Shown here piece by piece: positions 7,969 through 16,305 of a stretch of 61,518 bases of DNA; position 1 is the first letter of the stretch; each line of letters opens with the position of its first letter. The notes under the pieces are model-generated. The model was not told the DNA's origin. It did no database searches and was given only the letters and a program-made list of their open reading frames with translations. This stretch comes from Propionigenium maris DSM 9537 (GTDB lineage: Bacteria; Fusobacteriota; Fusobacteriia; Fusobacteriales; Fusobacteriaceae): the NCBI RefSeq assembly GCF_027925155.1, contig NZ_BSDY01000019.1:1-61518 (forward strand), given 5' to 3'. The position numbers and the translations under genes are program-made.

Positions 7969-9825
7969 ATGTTCCTACCAACTACAATAGAAGAAGTAAA
8001 TAAACTGGGATGGGATGCTCTGGATATCATCCTTGTCTCAGGGGATACCTATATAGACTCATCCTACAACGGCAGTGCTGTTATAGGGAAGTGGCTCGTT
8101 AAACATGGTTTCAGGGTAGGAATCATAGCTCAGCCTGATATAGATTCCAGTGAGGATATTACACGTCTTGGTTCTCCGGAACTCTTCTGGGGAGTCTCAG
8201 CAGGATGTGTGGATTCCATGGTGGCAAACTATACTGCTACCAAAAGAAGAAGAAGGTCAGATGATTTCACACCTGGAGGGGAAAACAACAGGAGACCCGA
8301 CAGGGCTGTCATAGCCTATACCAACCTCATCAAGAGGAACTTCAAGGATGAGAAGAAGCCCATAGTTATAGGTGGTATCGAGGCTAGCCTTAGAAGAACT
8401 GTTCACTATGATTTCTGGTCCAATAAACTGAGGAAGTCGGTGCTCTTCGATGCCAAGGCTGACATCCTCTCCTATGGAATGGGAGAGAGATCCATGTTGG
8501 AGCTTGCCCTTGCCATGAAGAGAGAGGAGGAGTGGAGAAACATCAGAGGTATCTCCTATATAGCCAAGAAGCCCAGAAAGGGTTACGAGCTTCTTCCCTC
8601 CTACACAGAGTGTGTAGAGAGCAAGGATAAGTTTGTAGAGGCCTTTGAAAAGTTCTATATCAACTGTGATCCAGTTACAGCTAAGGGACTGGTACAGCAG
8701 CAGGATACCCGTTACCTTATACAGAATCCCCCTAGTCTCACTCCTACCCAGGAGGAGATGGATGAGATCTACGGAATGGACTTTGAGAGGGAAGTACACC
8801 CCTACTATCTCAAGCAGGGGCCCGTTAAGGCCATGGAAACAATCCGTAACTCCATAACAACTCACAGGGGGTGTTACGGTGAGTGTAACTTCTGTGCCAT
8901 AGCTGTCCACCAGGGAAGAACCATCAGTCAGAGAAGCGAGGACTCCATAGTTAGGGAGGCTGAGCTTATCACAACTGGAGACAAGTTTAAGGGATATATC
9001 TCAGATGTGGGAGGTCCCACTGCCAATATGTATGGCATCGAGTGCCCTAAGAAGCTAAAGGCCGGAGCCTGCAAGGACAGAAGGTGTATGTACCCACAAA
9101 CCTGCAGTGCAATAAGGCCAAACCACAGCAAGCAGATCTCCCTCCTTAAGAGACTTAATAAGCTGGAGGGTGTAAAGAAGATCTTCATCGCTTCTGGTAT
9201 CAGATATGACCTTATCATGAGTGATAATAAGTGTGGTAACCTCTACCTGGAGGAGCTCATCAAAAGCCATATCTCTGGTCAGATGAAGGTAGCTCCCGAG
9301 CACACAGAGGACAAGATCCTTAGTCTTATGGGTAAACAGGGAAAGGGTGTACTGAAGTCATTTAAGGATAAGTTTTATGATATAAATGAAAGGATGGGTA
9401 AGAAGCAGTTCCTTACCTACTACCTCATTGCAGCCCATCCGGGGTGCGGTGACAAGGAGATGGCAGACCTCAAGAAGTTTGCCAGTCAGGAGCTGAGACT
9501 GAACCCCGAGCAGGTACAGATCTTTACCCCTACTCCATCCACCTACTCCACATTGATGTACTACACTGAAAGGGATCCCTTCACAGGGAAGAAGCTCTTC
9601 GTAGAAAAGGATATCAGCCGGAAGGAAAAGCAGAAGAATAAGCTTACTGCCAAGGAGGAGAGAGGATTTGGTAGAACTTTCCTGGGAAGGTCAAATGGAA
9701 GCTCCAAGAAAAGCTCTGAAAGCAGGGATGGAAATAATTCCAAAAGAAAGAGCGGTAAAAACACTAAACACAGTAAAAACGCTAAACTAAGTACAAATAA
9801 TAAAAATAGATCTAAGAAAAAATAA
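7969..9825 (+). CDS. ygiQ: YgiQ family radical SAM protein
   Basis: 618 residues. The N-terminal third (LGWDALDIILVSGDTYID...) is the family's B12-binding-like domain. The radical SAM motif CYGECNFC lies at about residues 301-308, after HRG. The final 70 residues are a low-complexity basic tail of K, S, N and R that may bind nucleic acid. YgiQ proteins are widespread, but their reaction is not established, so no substrate is claimed. The gene ends 12 bp before der and probably forms an operon with it. The long structured leader suggests regulation after transcription initiation. The ATG sits behind GAGGTGATTT. Confidence 0.9.
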   Translation: MFLPTTIEEVNKLGWDALDIILVSGDTYIDSSYNGSAVIGKWLVKHGFRVGIIAQPDIDSSEDITRLGSPELFWGVSAGCVDSMVANYTATKRRRRSDDFTPGGENNRRPDRAVIAYTNLIKRNFKDEKKPIVIGGIEASLRRTVHYDFWSNKLRKSVLFDAKADILSYGMGERSMLELALAMKREEEWRNIRGISYIAKKPRKGYELLPSYTECVESKDKFVEAFEKFYINCDPVTAKGLVQQQDTRYLIQNPPSLTPTQEEMDEIYGMDFEREVHPYYLKQGPVKAMETIRNSITTHRGCYGECNFCAIAVHQGRTISQRSEDSIVREAELITTGDKFKGYISDVGGPTANMYGIECPKKLKAGACKDRRCMYPQTCSAIRPNHSKQISLLKRLNKLEGVKKIFIASGIRYDLIMSDNKCGNLYLEELIKSHISGQMKVAPEHTEDKILSLMGKQGKGVLKSFKDKFYDINERMGKKQFLTYYLIAAHPGCGDKEMADLKKFASQELRLNPEQVQIFTPTPSTYSTLMYYTERDPFTGKKLFVEKDISRKEKQKNKLTAKEERGFGRTFLGRSNGSSKKSSESRDGNNSKRKSGKNTKHSKNAKLSTNNKNRSKKK

Positions 9826-9837
9826 GGAGGTTTAACA

Positions 9838-11151
9838 TTGAAACCAATAGTTGCTATAGTTGGAAGACCTAATGTAGGTAAATCTACTCTATTTAACAAG
9901 CTTGTTGGAGATAGAGTAGCTATCGTTGATGACCAGCCGGGTGTTACAAGAGACAGATTATATAGAGAAACAGAGTGGTGTGGTACAGAGTTCGTACTAG
10001 TTGATACTGGAGGACTTGAGCCTAGAAACAACGACTTTATGATGTCAAAGATAAAACAGCAGGCTGAGGTTGCCATGAACGAAGCTGATGTTATTATGTT
10101 CATAGTGGATGCCAAAGCTGGAGTTACAGCTCTAGATGAGGAGGTAGCTTACATCCTCAGAAAGAAGAATAAGCCGGTTATCCTTTGTGTAAACAAGGTA
10201 GATGATTTCCTGGCTCAGCAGGACGATCTCTATGACTTCTGGTCATTGGGGTTCGAGCACCTGATGCCAATCTCTGCAGAGCACAAATCCAACCTTGGAG
10301 ATATGCTGGATGTTATCACAGAAAACATCAACAAGCTGGAACTTCAAGAGGAAGAGGAGGGACTGAAGCTTGCTATCATCGGTAGACCAAATGCTGGAAA
10401 GTCCTCTCTAGTTAACAGACTTTCTGGTGAGGAGAGAGCTATCGTAAGTTCCATGGCAGGAACTACAAGAGATGCCATCGATACTTCCATCGAGTTTGAT
10501 GACAATAAATATATTCTTATCGATACTGCTGGTATCAGAAGAAAGTCCAAGGTAGAGGAGAGCCTTGAGTACTACTCTGTACTTAGAGCTATTAAGACTA
10601 TCAAGAGAGCAGATGTATGTCTTCTTATGCTAGATGGTCAGGAGGGAATTACCGAGCAGGACAAGAGGATTGCTGGTATTGCCTACGAAGAGAGAAAGCC
10701 TATTATAGTTGTTGTAAACAAGTGGGATGCTGTTGAGAAGGAAACTATGACTATGAAGCACATGACAGATGAGCTTTATGAGGAGCTTCCATTCCTTAGC
10801 TATGCTCCAATCGAATTTGTTTCAGCTCTTACAGGACAGAGAACTCTGAGACTTCTTGAGCACGCTGACCTTGTATATGGTGAGTACACTAAGAGAATTT
10901 CCACTGGTCTTCTTAACGGAGTGATCAAGGAAGCGACTATCATGAATGCACCACCTACAAGAAAGGGTAGACTTGTTAAGATCAACTACGCTACACAGGT
11001 ATCATCTGCACCGCCTAAGTTCGTAGTATTCTGTAACTACCCAGAGCTGGTACACTTCTCATACCTGAGATACCTTGAGAACAGACTTAGAGAATCATTT
11101 GGATTCGAAGGTTGTCCTATAGATATCATGACTCAGACTAAAAATAGATAA
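9838..11151 (+). CDS. der: Ribosome-associated GTPase Der (EngA)
   Basis: 437 residues with two tandem GTPase domains. The first has GRPNVGKS at 8-15, DTGG at about 56 and NKVD at about 118. The second has GRPNAGKS at about 180-187, DTAG at about 226 and NKWD at about 293. A KH-like C-terminal domain follows. It is required for maturation of the 50S ribosomal subunit in the cytoplasm. The start is TTG behind AAGGAGG with correct spacing. Base composition in the gene is less C-rich at third positions than in ygiQ, as often seen for highly expressed housekeeping genes. A strong terminator follows. Confidence 0.96.
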   Translation: MKPIVAIVGRPNVGKSTLFNKLVGDRVAIVDDQPGVTRDRLYRETEWCGTEFVLVDTGGLEPRNNDFMMSKIKQQAEVAMNEADVIMFIVDAKAGVTALDEEVAYILRKKNKPVILCVNKVDDFLAQQDDLYDFWSLGFEHLMPISAEHKSNLGDMLDVITENINKLELQEEEEGLKLAIIGRPNAGKSSLVNRLSGEERAIVSSMAGTTRDAIDTSIEFDDNKYILIDTAGIRRKSKVEESLEYYSVLRAIKTIKRADVCLLMLDGQEGITEQDKRIAGIAYEERKPIIVVVNKWDAVEKETMTMKHMTDELYEELPFLSYAPIEFVSALTGQRTLRLLEHADLVYGEYTKRISTGLLNGVIKEATIMNAPPTRKGRLVKINYATQVSSAPPKFVVFCNYPELVHFSYLRYLENRLRESFGFEGCPIDIMTQTKNR

Positions 11152-11154
11152 TTA

Positions 11155-11188
11155 AAAACCACCCTGAAACCAGGGTGGTTTTTTTTAT
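11155..11188. terminator. Bidirectional terminator after der
   Basis: ACCACCCTG, an AAAC loop and CAGGGTGGT are followed by T8 on the plus strand. On the minus strand the same stem is followed by TTTTT, so it also ends the converging small gene. Confidence 0.92.
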
Positions 11189-11202
11189 CTATCCTTAACT
11201 TC

Positions 11203-11490
11203 TTAGGAAATGAGCTCCTTCACTACATTTCCATCTGTATCCAGTATCTGTATATTTGAATCGGGGTGGGACAATAAAAACCTCTCATAGATCTCCTCAG
11301 CCTGAGTATAGTTCCCTGCTGGCGCCTTGCCACATACCACTGCCATCCCATCTTCGGTAATCTCGGACACTGCCCTGACAACGTGAGAAAACTTATAACT
11401 CATGTTAAATCCTCTTGCCCTTTTAATCTGTTCCTCAGAGTTTTGTTCGAATGTTGCTAAATCAGCCTGATTAAACCTTCTTCTTCCCAA
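11203..11490 (-). CDS. Hypothetical protein with internal promoter-defined start
   Basis: The open frame extends upstream to 11679, overlapping bioC. I place the start at the TTG at 11490, giving 95 residues, because it has a perfect AGGAGGAGATAATA site. A strong promoter (11534-11562) and the bioC terminator (11643-11664) both lie inside the upstream part of the frame. The protein begins GRRRFNQADLATFEQN and ends in a compact domain with AEEIYERFLLSHPDSNIQIL. It is soluble and cytoplasmic. I do not recognise the family. The basic N-terminus could bind nucleic acid, but that is speculation. Confidence 0.65.
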   Translation of the reverse strand: MGRRRFNQADLATFEQNSEEQIKRARGFNMSYKFSHVVRAVSEITEDGMAVVCGKAPAGNYTQAEEIYERFLLSHPDSNIQILDTDGNVVKELIS

Positions 11491-11533
11491 TATTATCTCC
11501 TCCTGATACCCAAGATTAAATACCCTTACTACA

Positions 11534-11562
11534 AAGATAGCCAAGTTTTCCCCTCTTGTCAA
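11534..11562 (-). promoter_or_regulatory. Promoter of the 95-residue hypothetical gene
   Basis: Minus-strand TTGACA (11557-11562), a 17-bp spacer and TATCTT (11534-11539) lie about 44 bp before the proposed TTG start. Confidence 0.75.
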
Positions 11563-11642
11563 TAACCAGACATTCGTAATTTTTAGAGAATGGAGTTCCG
11601 AACACCTTTCATTCACCTGAAAAGATAAGATCCTCAATAAAA

Positions 11643-11664
11643 AAAGAAGGGTTTCCCCTCCTTT
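11643..11664 (-). terminator. Terminator of bioB-bioC
   Basis: On the minus strand a 9-bp stem AAAGGAGGG/CCCTTCTTT closes a GAAA tetraloop and is followed by TTTT. The stem begins at the bioC stop codon. Confidence 0.85.
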
Positions 11665-12442
11665 AATGTCTCTTTTCAAGAACCATATATATCAGGTGGT
11701 TGGTGACATCTATCTTTGTCCCATCCCCATACCTTCTCATATAGATATCCTCCAGCTCCCTGAGGCTTCCCTTTGTAAGGATCTGTCCAGTTCCCGTTGC
11801 ACTATTTGCCCCTATACTCTTTATCATCTTCAGAAAATCAAGTACACTTGGATAACTCTCCACCATATACTCCTCATCCGATGCCAGCAGAAGGAAGCTG
11901 TCCTCCACTATCTCCTTTAAGGCACCGGTAGATATAAAGTCCTGAGAGAAACAAAAGCTTCCCTCCATCATCTCAAAACTTTCCCTCAGCTCACAGTAGG
12001 TTCTCTTTCCAAAGGTAGAAAAAACTATCTTTCCTCCAAAATCCAGCAGTGAATGAAGGTGTTTAAATAGATTTTCCTGGTTCTCTATCCACTGAAAGGT
12101 TGCGTTGGAAAAGATAATATCATACTTACCCTCGATGACGTGCTGCTCTATGTCACTTAGGACATAGCTTATCCTCTCATCCTCTCCCAGTTTTTCCCTT
12201 GCTTTCTCCAGCATGCTGGGAGATATATCCAGTAGGTCTACCCTGGAGTTGGGAAATCTCTTGAGCAGCTTCTCAGAAAATATCCCTGTTCCGCATCCTA
12301 CCTCAAGGATTCTGTAGCTCTCCTTGGATCCGTCCACGAATATCTCCATCTTATCTGCCATATGTTTTTGAATTATTGCCGCCTTATCATAGGTACTTGC
12401 TCCCTTGGAAAAGTTACGGCTAACTCTATCCTTATCTATCAT
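11663..12442 (-). CDS. bioC: Malonyl-[acyl-carrier protein] O-methyltransferase BioC
   Basis: About 259 residues. This SAM-dependent methyltransferase masks the carboxyl of malonyl-ACP so that fatty-acid enzymes can build the pimeloyl chain of biotin. The SAM-binding motif I, ILEVGCGTGIF, is at about residue 45. LLDISPSML, YDIIFSNATFQWI and FGGKIVFSTFG follow in the BioC order. I prefer the ATG at 12442, preceded by GGGAGAG, over the GTG at 12469 that overlaps bioB. It is co-transcribed with bioB. The other pimeloyl and ring-forming genes (bioH, F, A, D) are not in the window, so the pathway is split across the genome or incomplete. Confidence 0.88.
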   Translation of the reverse strand: MIDKDRVSRNFSKGASTYDKAAIIQKHMADKMEIFVDGSKESYRILEVGCGTGIFSEKLLKRFPNSRVDLLDISPSMLEKAREKLGEDERISYVLSDIEQHVIEGKYDIIFSNATFQWIENQENLFKHLHSLLDFGGKIVFSTFGKRTYCELRESFEMMEGSFCFSQDFISTGALKEIVEDSFLLLASDEEYMVESYPSVLDFLKMIKSIGANSATGTGQILTKGSLRELEDIYMRRYGDGTKIDVTNHLIYMVLEKRH

Positions 12443-12456
12443 GCTGGCTCTCCCTT

Positions 12457-13425
12457 CTAATTTTCCCACATTCTTCTTACATTTTCCATAAATGCAAAGT
12501 CCTCAGCCTCACTTCTTCCCTTTACTGTGAGGTATCCTCCAACTAACATTCCATTGGCACCGCACATAAAGGCACTTCCCATGAAGTCCTTGAGGATCCC
12601 CTCTCTTCCGGCTCCTATCTTTATTACCTTGTCCTTAAATATGATTCTATAGATAGCTATGGTCTTCAGTATCTCATCCATTGCCAGATGCTCCCTCTCT
12701 CCGTGGGGAGTTCCTGGAATAGGATTTAGAATATTTACCGGTACACCGTCTACATCCAGGTCCTTTAGGGTAAATGCCATGGAGATCCTGTCCTCCCACG
12801 ACTCACCCATACCGATGATACCTCCGCTGCACACTGCCATTCCTACATTTTTAGCTGCCTTAATGGTAGCTATCCTTCCCTCTATATTATGGGTAGTTGC
12901 CACTATCTCATTGTATGACTCCACAGATGTCTGCAGGTTGCTGTGAAACCTTGTCACTCCCGCTTCCTTTAACTCTGCCAGCTCCTCTTCATTTAGAAGG
13001 CCTATGGAACAGCAAAGACTTACCTTGTTGTCTGTCTCCTTGGCTCTTTCTATAAACTTCTTTATATTTTCAAATTCTTTGCTTCCCTTTTTTATACTTC
13101 TTCCGCTTGTTACTACCCCAAACTTAGAGCTTCCCAGCTCCTCAGCTCTATTATATTCATCTAAAAGTACCTGCTCCCCCTTTAGATCATAGGTAGTTAA
13201 ACTTGTCTTATAGTGGGCCGACTGAGCACAAAACTTGCAGTCCTCCTCACATTGTCCAGACTTGGCATTTGATATGGTACATGTATGGATAGTATTTCCG
13301 CAATACTTCTCCCTTACCTCATTGGCTACTGCCATGAGTTCCATAAGCTTTGATCCCTTTAGCTTTGTTAATTCCAATGCCTCTTCCCTTGTTATCTCTC
13401 TATCTATGAGTTCTCTTAAATTCAT
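12457..13425 (-). CDS. bioB: Biotin synthase
   Basis: A radical SAM sulfur-insertion enzyme of 322 residues that converts dethiobiotin to biotin. The SAM cluster motif is CEEDCKFCAQS at about 57-67, after SGQ. A YNRAEELG block, CCSIGLL, and the C-terminal MVGGYLTVKGRS are characteristic. The start is the ATG at 13425, directly behind GGAGGAGATT; the upstream ATG at 13437 has no site. An extended -10 (TGCTATAAT) at 13458-13463 is the probable promoter. Its product is the cofactor of the biotin-carrier subunits of the two Na+ pumps encoded further along. Confidence 0.95.
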   Translation of the reverse strand: MNLRELIDREITREEALELTKLKGSKLMELMAVANEVREKYCGNTIHTCTISNAKSGQCEEDCKFCAQSAHYKTSLTTYDLKGEQVLLDEYNRAEELGSSKFGVVTSGRSIKKGSKEFENIKKFIERAKETDNKVSLCCSIGLLNEEELAELKEAGVTRFHSNLQTSVESYNEIVATTHNIEGRIATIKAAKNVGMAVCSGGIIGMGESWEDRISMAFTLKDLDVDGVPVNILNPIPGTPHGEREHLAMDEILKTIAIYRIIFKDKVIKIGAGREGILKDFMGSAFMCGANGMLVGGYLTVKGRSEAEDFAFMENVRRMWEN

Positions 13426-13457
13426 AATCTCCTCCATAAGGTTTAAAAGCTACTCTA

Positions 13458-13463
13458 ATTATA
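13458..13463 (-). promoter_or_regulatory. Extended -10 of bioB
   Basis: Minus-strand TGCTATAAT about 30 bp before the bioB ribosome-binding site. The -35 is poor, as expected for an extended -10 promoter. No BirA operator is evident, in keeping with the BirA in this window lacking a DNA-binding domain. Confidence 0.6.
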
Positions 13464-13486
13464 GCACATTAATAGAAATAATTTTT

Positions 13487-13639
13487 CTACTTAATTCCCT
13501 CTAATATTTCAGCCAGTCCTTTAACAGCTTCCCCTCTTTTATAGTTAGCATATAAGTAATTGATAGTTTCTTTTTCTGCAATATATATCACTGGACTATA
13601 TCCTATCACTTTAAAATTCTCAACCACTAAACTATAGTC
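13487..13639 (-). pseudogene. Possible gene remnant between citD and bioB
   Basis: An open stretch of about 50 codons with normal-looking protein composition (for example KETINYLYANYK and AVKGLAEILEGIK at the C-terminus). It has no ribosome-binding site and an in-frame TGA at its 5' end. It looks like the tail of a decayed gene lying between the citD terminator and the bioB promoter. I do not recognise the family. It could be a chance open frame. Confidence 0.3.
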
Positions 13640-13650
13640 TCATACTTCTA

Positions 13651-13680
13651 TAAAAAAAAACTACCAAATAATGGCAGTCT
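13651..13680 (-). terminator. Terminator of the oadA1-citD operon
   Basis: On the minus strand ACTGCCA, TTATT and TGGTAGT (one G-T pair) are followed by T9, just after citD. Confidence 0.88.
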
Positions 13681-13690
13681 TTGAATTTCA

Positions 13691-13948
13691 TTATTGAGCT
13701 CTTCTTATTGCTGTCTTCAATCTGGCCCTTATAGTAAAGTCAAATGCTCCCTTATCTTCCACCTGGATATGAGCATCCCTTATCTCTGCCTTTGCTAACT
13801 CCTCTCTGATGATAGCCTCTATACTTGATCCAAATTGCTCATATACTGAAGATTCAATATTTAATGTGAGTCCCTCTCCTGGACTTACGATTATCATTAA
13901 ATCATTTGATTCTACATTTCCAACTACAGCAGTTTTAGTAATTTTCAT
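13691..13948 (-). CDS. citD: Citrate lyase acyl carrier protein (gamma subunit)
   Basis: An 85-residue carrier that bears the 2'-(5''-phosphoribosyl)-3'-dephospho-CoA prosthetic group and shuttles acetyl/citryl thioesters between CitF and CitE. The modification site is Ser14 in GNVESND, the same position as in characterised CitD proteins. The length is typical. It is the last gene of the operon, 12 bp after citC. In most citrate loci citD sits between citC and citE, so this order is unusual. Confidence 0.95.
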   Translation of the reverse strand: MKITKTAVVGNVESNDLMIIVSPGEGLTLNIESSVYEQFGSSIEAIIREELAKAEIRDAHIQVEDKGAFDFTIRARLKTAIRRAQ

Positions 13949-13960
13949 GGTTCCTCCCTC

Positions 13961-14989
13961 TTAGTGTCTTTGGCTTACCGACATCTTCTCAATTTTTTTT
14001 ATGATTTCCTTCCCTCTATCCGATCTCAGGAATTCAATAGTTGTTTCAGGTAATAGTTTAAAGGCTTCCTCCAGCCTTCCCTCCCTTATATACCTTCTTA
14101 CATAGGAGGCACTTATTACCCTTCCCTCTGCTTGGCTTCTCTCTACCTCTATAACTTCAATGCTCTCTTCTCCCAGAGCTTCCTTTAAAACCTTGTTGTA
14201 CATATTAGTTGTTTTTGACAGGGGTTCCGTCCCTACATACCTTCTGCTTATATTTAAGGTCTTGGCTATATATTTGGCAAATACTAAGGCATCCACCCTT
14301 GCATATATTTCAGGTATATCATCCTTACTCTTTATAAAGTAGGTCGGAAAGGTGGTACTGGAAACGATATATTCACTGCCCTCATGGACAGTGACATTCT
14401 CAAATTCAGCGGTTCCCCTTCTCAGTAGCTCCAGCCTTACATCATAGGGAAATACACTCCTGTCTTCCTTCACAATAAACACGTGTACATGATCATTTTC
14501 CCTGGATGCTTTTTCAATTAGAGACCTGTGTCCCAGGGTAAAGGGGTTTAAGTTCATTACTATGGAAGCCACCCTCCCCTTCTCCGATCTTTCCTTTTCA
14601 AGGTTTTTCAGGTAGGAACCTATCCCGTCGGATCTCTTCTCTAAGAACAGTACATCCTCTGTTTTTACTATGGTGTAAAACCCCAGCTTATTGAACTCAA
14701 ACTCCTTCTCTGGTTTGGTAAAGATAAAGACATTCATCCTTCCACTCATATAGACCCTTTTGAGCATCTCCCCTACCAGCGTATTGGTGAGTCCCTGCCC
14801 CTGATATAGCTCATCTATAGCCAAGAGCTTTATACAGTTTTCGGTCAGGGAGCAGCATCCTATCAACTTATCACCGTCATAGAGCCCTATGGTATAGTCT
14901 GTTTCCTCATAGGTAAGCTCATGCTTCTTTAGAAACTCCTTATACTCACTGATCCTGCTGTTAGTTACAATCTCTTCCCTACTATACAT
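13961..14989 (-). CDS. citC: [Citrate (pro-3S)-lyase] ligase
   Basis: 342 residues. It acetylates the prosthetic-group thiol of CitD with acetate and ATP, switching citrate lyase on. Residues 1-120 form a GNAT-like N-terminal part (LLAIDELYQGQGLTNTLVGEML). The rest is a nucleotidyltransferase-fold domain with MNLNPFTLGHRSLIEKA at about 143-159, where the TLGH is the family's HxGH-like ATP site. The start overlaps the end of citXG by 8 bp, indicating translational coupling. It is followed by citD. Confidence 0.94.
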   Translation of the reverse strand: MYSREEIVTNSRISEYKEFLKKHELTYEETDYTIGLYDGDKLIGCCSLTENCIKLLAIDELYQGQGLTNTLVGEMLKRVYMSGRMNVFIFTKPEKEFEFNKLGFYTIVKTEDVLFLEKRSDGIGSYLKNLEKERSEKGRVASIVMNLNPFTLGHRSLIEKASRENDHVHVFIVKEDRSVFPYDVRLELLRRGTAEFENVTVHEGSEYIVSSTTFPTYFIKSKDDIPEIYARVDALVFAKYIAKTLNISRRYVGTEPLSKTTNMYNKVLKEALGEESIEVIEVERSQAEGRVISASYVRRYIREGRLEEAFKLLPETTIEFLRSDRGKEIIKKIEKMSVSQRH

Positions 14990-16292
14990 TTAAAATCCAT
15001 TCCTTCCCAAAATTTTTAATTACTTTTTGTAATATTAGCGCTAATATCACCATATCCGCCGATCCGCCGGGAGATATCCTTCTCTTAATAAAAACTTCAG
15101 TTATTTCATTGATTTTATCGTAGTCCAGTTTATTGTCCCTATAACACTCGTGAGATACTTCCTTTACTTCCCTCAGTATCTCCACAGGATGTCTGTGAAG
15201 TAGTGTGGTGTCATCTATCTCCCTCATAAAAAGTAGTAGTAGCCTGAGAACATTTTCATTACCTTCCAGCTCACTACTTTCAACTATCTCATGGATATTA
15301 TCGGTGAGTACCTTGAATCCTTCAAAAACAACCCCTCTTACTCCTGTAATTCCGTGATCTAAGTAGATTCTCTCACCATAGGTCAGGTCTTCCTTCCCCT
15401 CCAAACCTTCAAAGTCTTTTAGGATAGACTTTCCTAGCTCCCCTACTATATGGCATATGGAATCTATCTCCTTGTCATAGTAGAGGACATTTGTAAGGGA
15501 GGGAAGCAGGAACCCCAAGAGGAAAACTGCCCCCTTGTGGGTATTTACCCCCCCTGTACTCTTAAACATCTCTTTTTCTGCTTCTAAACCTATCCCTCTG
15601 AGACGGGGAAGGGTATCTTCATCTATTTCAAAGCCCGTATACAGGTATCTTTCCATACTTTCGGTGAGGGCTTCCTTACTCCTTATAAATGTGTCGTAAT
15701 CCATATCTCTATGGCTTCCGCTACACTCCTTGGTTACCAGACCAAATTTGGGATGAGCAGATACTTCCTCAACAATAGAGTCCGTGGTAAACTTTAAAAG
15801 AACCTCAACCAGTCCCTCTCTTATTAACTCCTTGGTTTTAATAAGGACCTCCTCCAGGGTGTGGGCCCTCTCCCTGAGACATGTATTGTATAACCTGCCG
15901 CATACAATGCATCTTCTCGGTTCCAGCCCCAGATCGATTCTTGATACTGACTTTTTCATATCTGAAAAGAGGTCTATATCAACGAGCCTTCCCAGAGTTG
16001 TTTCCTCCAGCCCTATTAACTTCCTCTTAGTCTCTACATAATCAAGCCTTGGAAGCTCTATTATATAGTAGTTACCATCAAAGGAATCGATGAATTCAGT
16101 GGAATTAATATCAAAGGTTTCCTCTATTTTCTTATAGAAGTAATCCAGGATAGCTTTTGTTCCATCTATATTTTTGTCGTTACCTACAATATTCACCTTA
16201 AGGGTGAGAATTAAGTTGTTACTGCTTAATCTCTCCCTTACCAGGTTCACTCTATTTTCTCTGTCTAAAAGTATCTTCTCTCTTATATCCAT
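14982..16292 (-). CDS. citXG: CitX-CitG fusion for citrate lyase prosthetic group
   Basis: 436 residues joining two activities. Residues 1 to about 165 are CitX-like (apo-citrate-lyase phosphoribosyl-dephospho-CoA transferase), with DIREKILLDRENRV at the start and RRCIVCGRLYNTCLRERAH at about 125-145. The remainder is CitG-like (triphosphoribosyl-dephospho-CoA synthase), with HPKFGLVTKECSGSHRDMDY, GVNTHKGAVFLLGFL and a C-terminal SPGGSADMVIL. Together they make and attach the CitD prosthetic group. The fusion is known in some citrate fermenters, while others keep two genes. It lies 13 bp after citF. Confidence 0.93.
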   Translation of the reverse strand: MDIREKILLDRENRVNLVRERLSSNNLILTLKVNIVGNDKNIDGTKAILDYFYKKIEETFDINSTEFIDSFDGNYYIIELPRLDYVETKRKLIGLEETTLGRLVDIDLFSDMKKSVSRIDLGLEPRRCIVCGRLYNTCLRERAHTLEEVLIKTKELIREGLVEVLLKFTTDSIVEEVSAHPKFGLVTKECSGSHRDMDYDTFIRSKEALTESMERYLYTGFEIDEDTLPRLRGIGLEAEKEMFKSTGGVNTHKGAVFLLGFLLPSLTNVLYYDKEIDSICHIVGELGKSILKDFEGLEGKEDLTYGERIYLDHGITGVRGVVFEGFKVLTDNIHEIVESSELEGNENVLRLLLLFMREIDDTTLLHRHPVEILREVKEVSHECYRDNKLDYDKINEITEVFIKRRISPGGSADMVILALILQKVIKNFGKEWILNV

Positions 16293-16305
16293 CTTATTAA
16301 CCTTT

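Noticed and set aside
15630..15660. GTATACAG-like sequence inside citXG as another GntR site
   Set aside because: Only half of the palindrome is present, it lies within coding sequence and there is no promoter near it. Other GTATAC hexamers in coding regions (for example near 38510 and 55715) also lack the flanking CTG/CAG.
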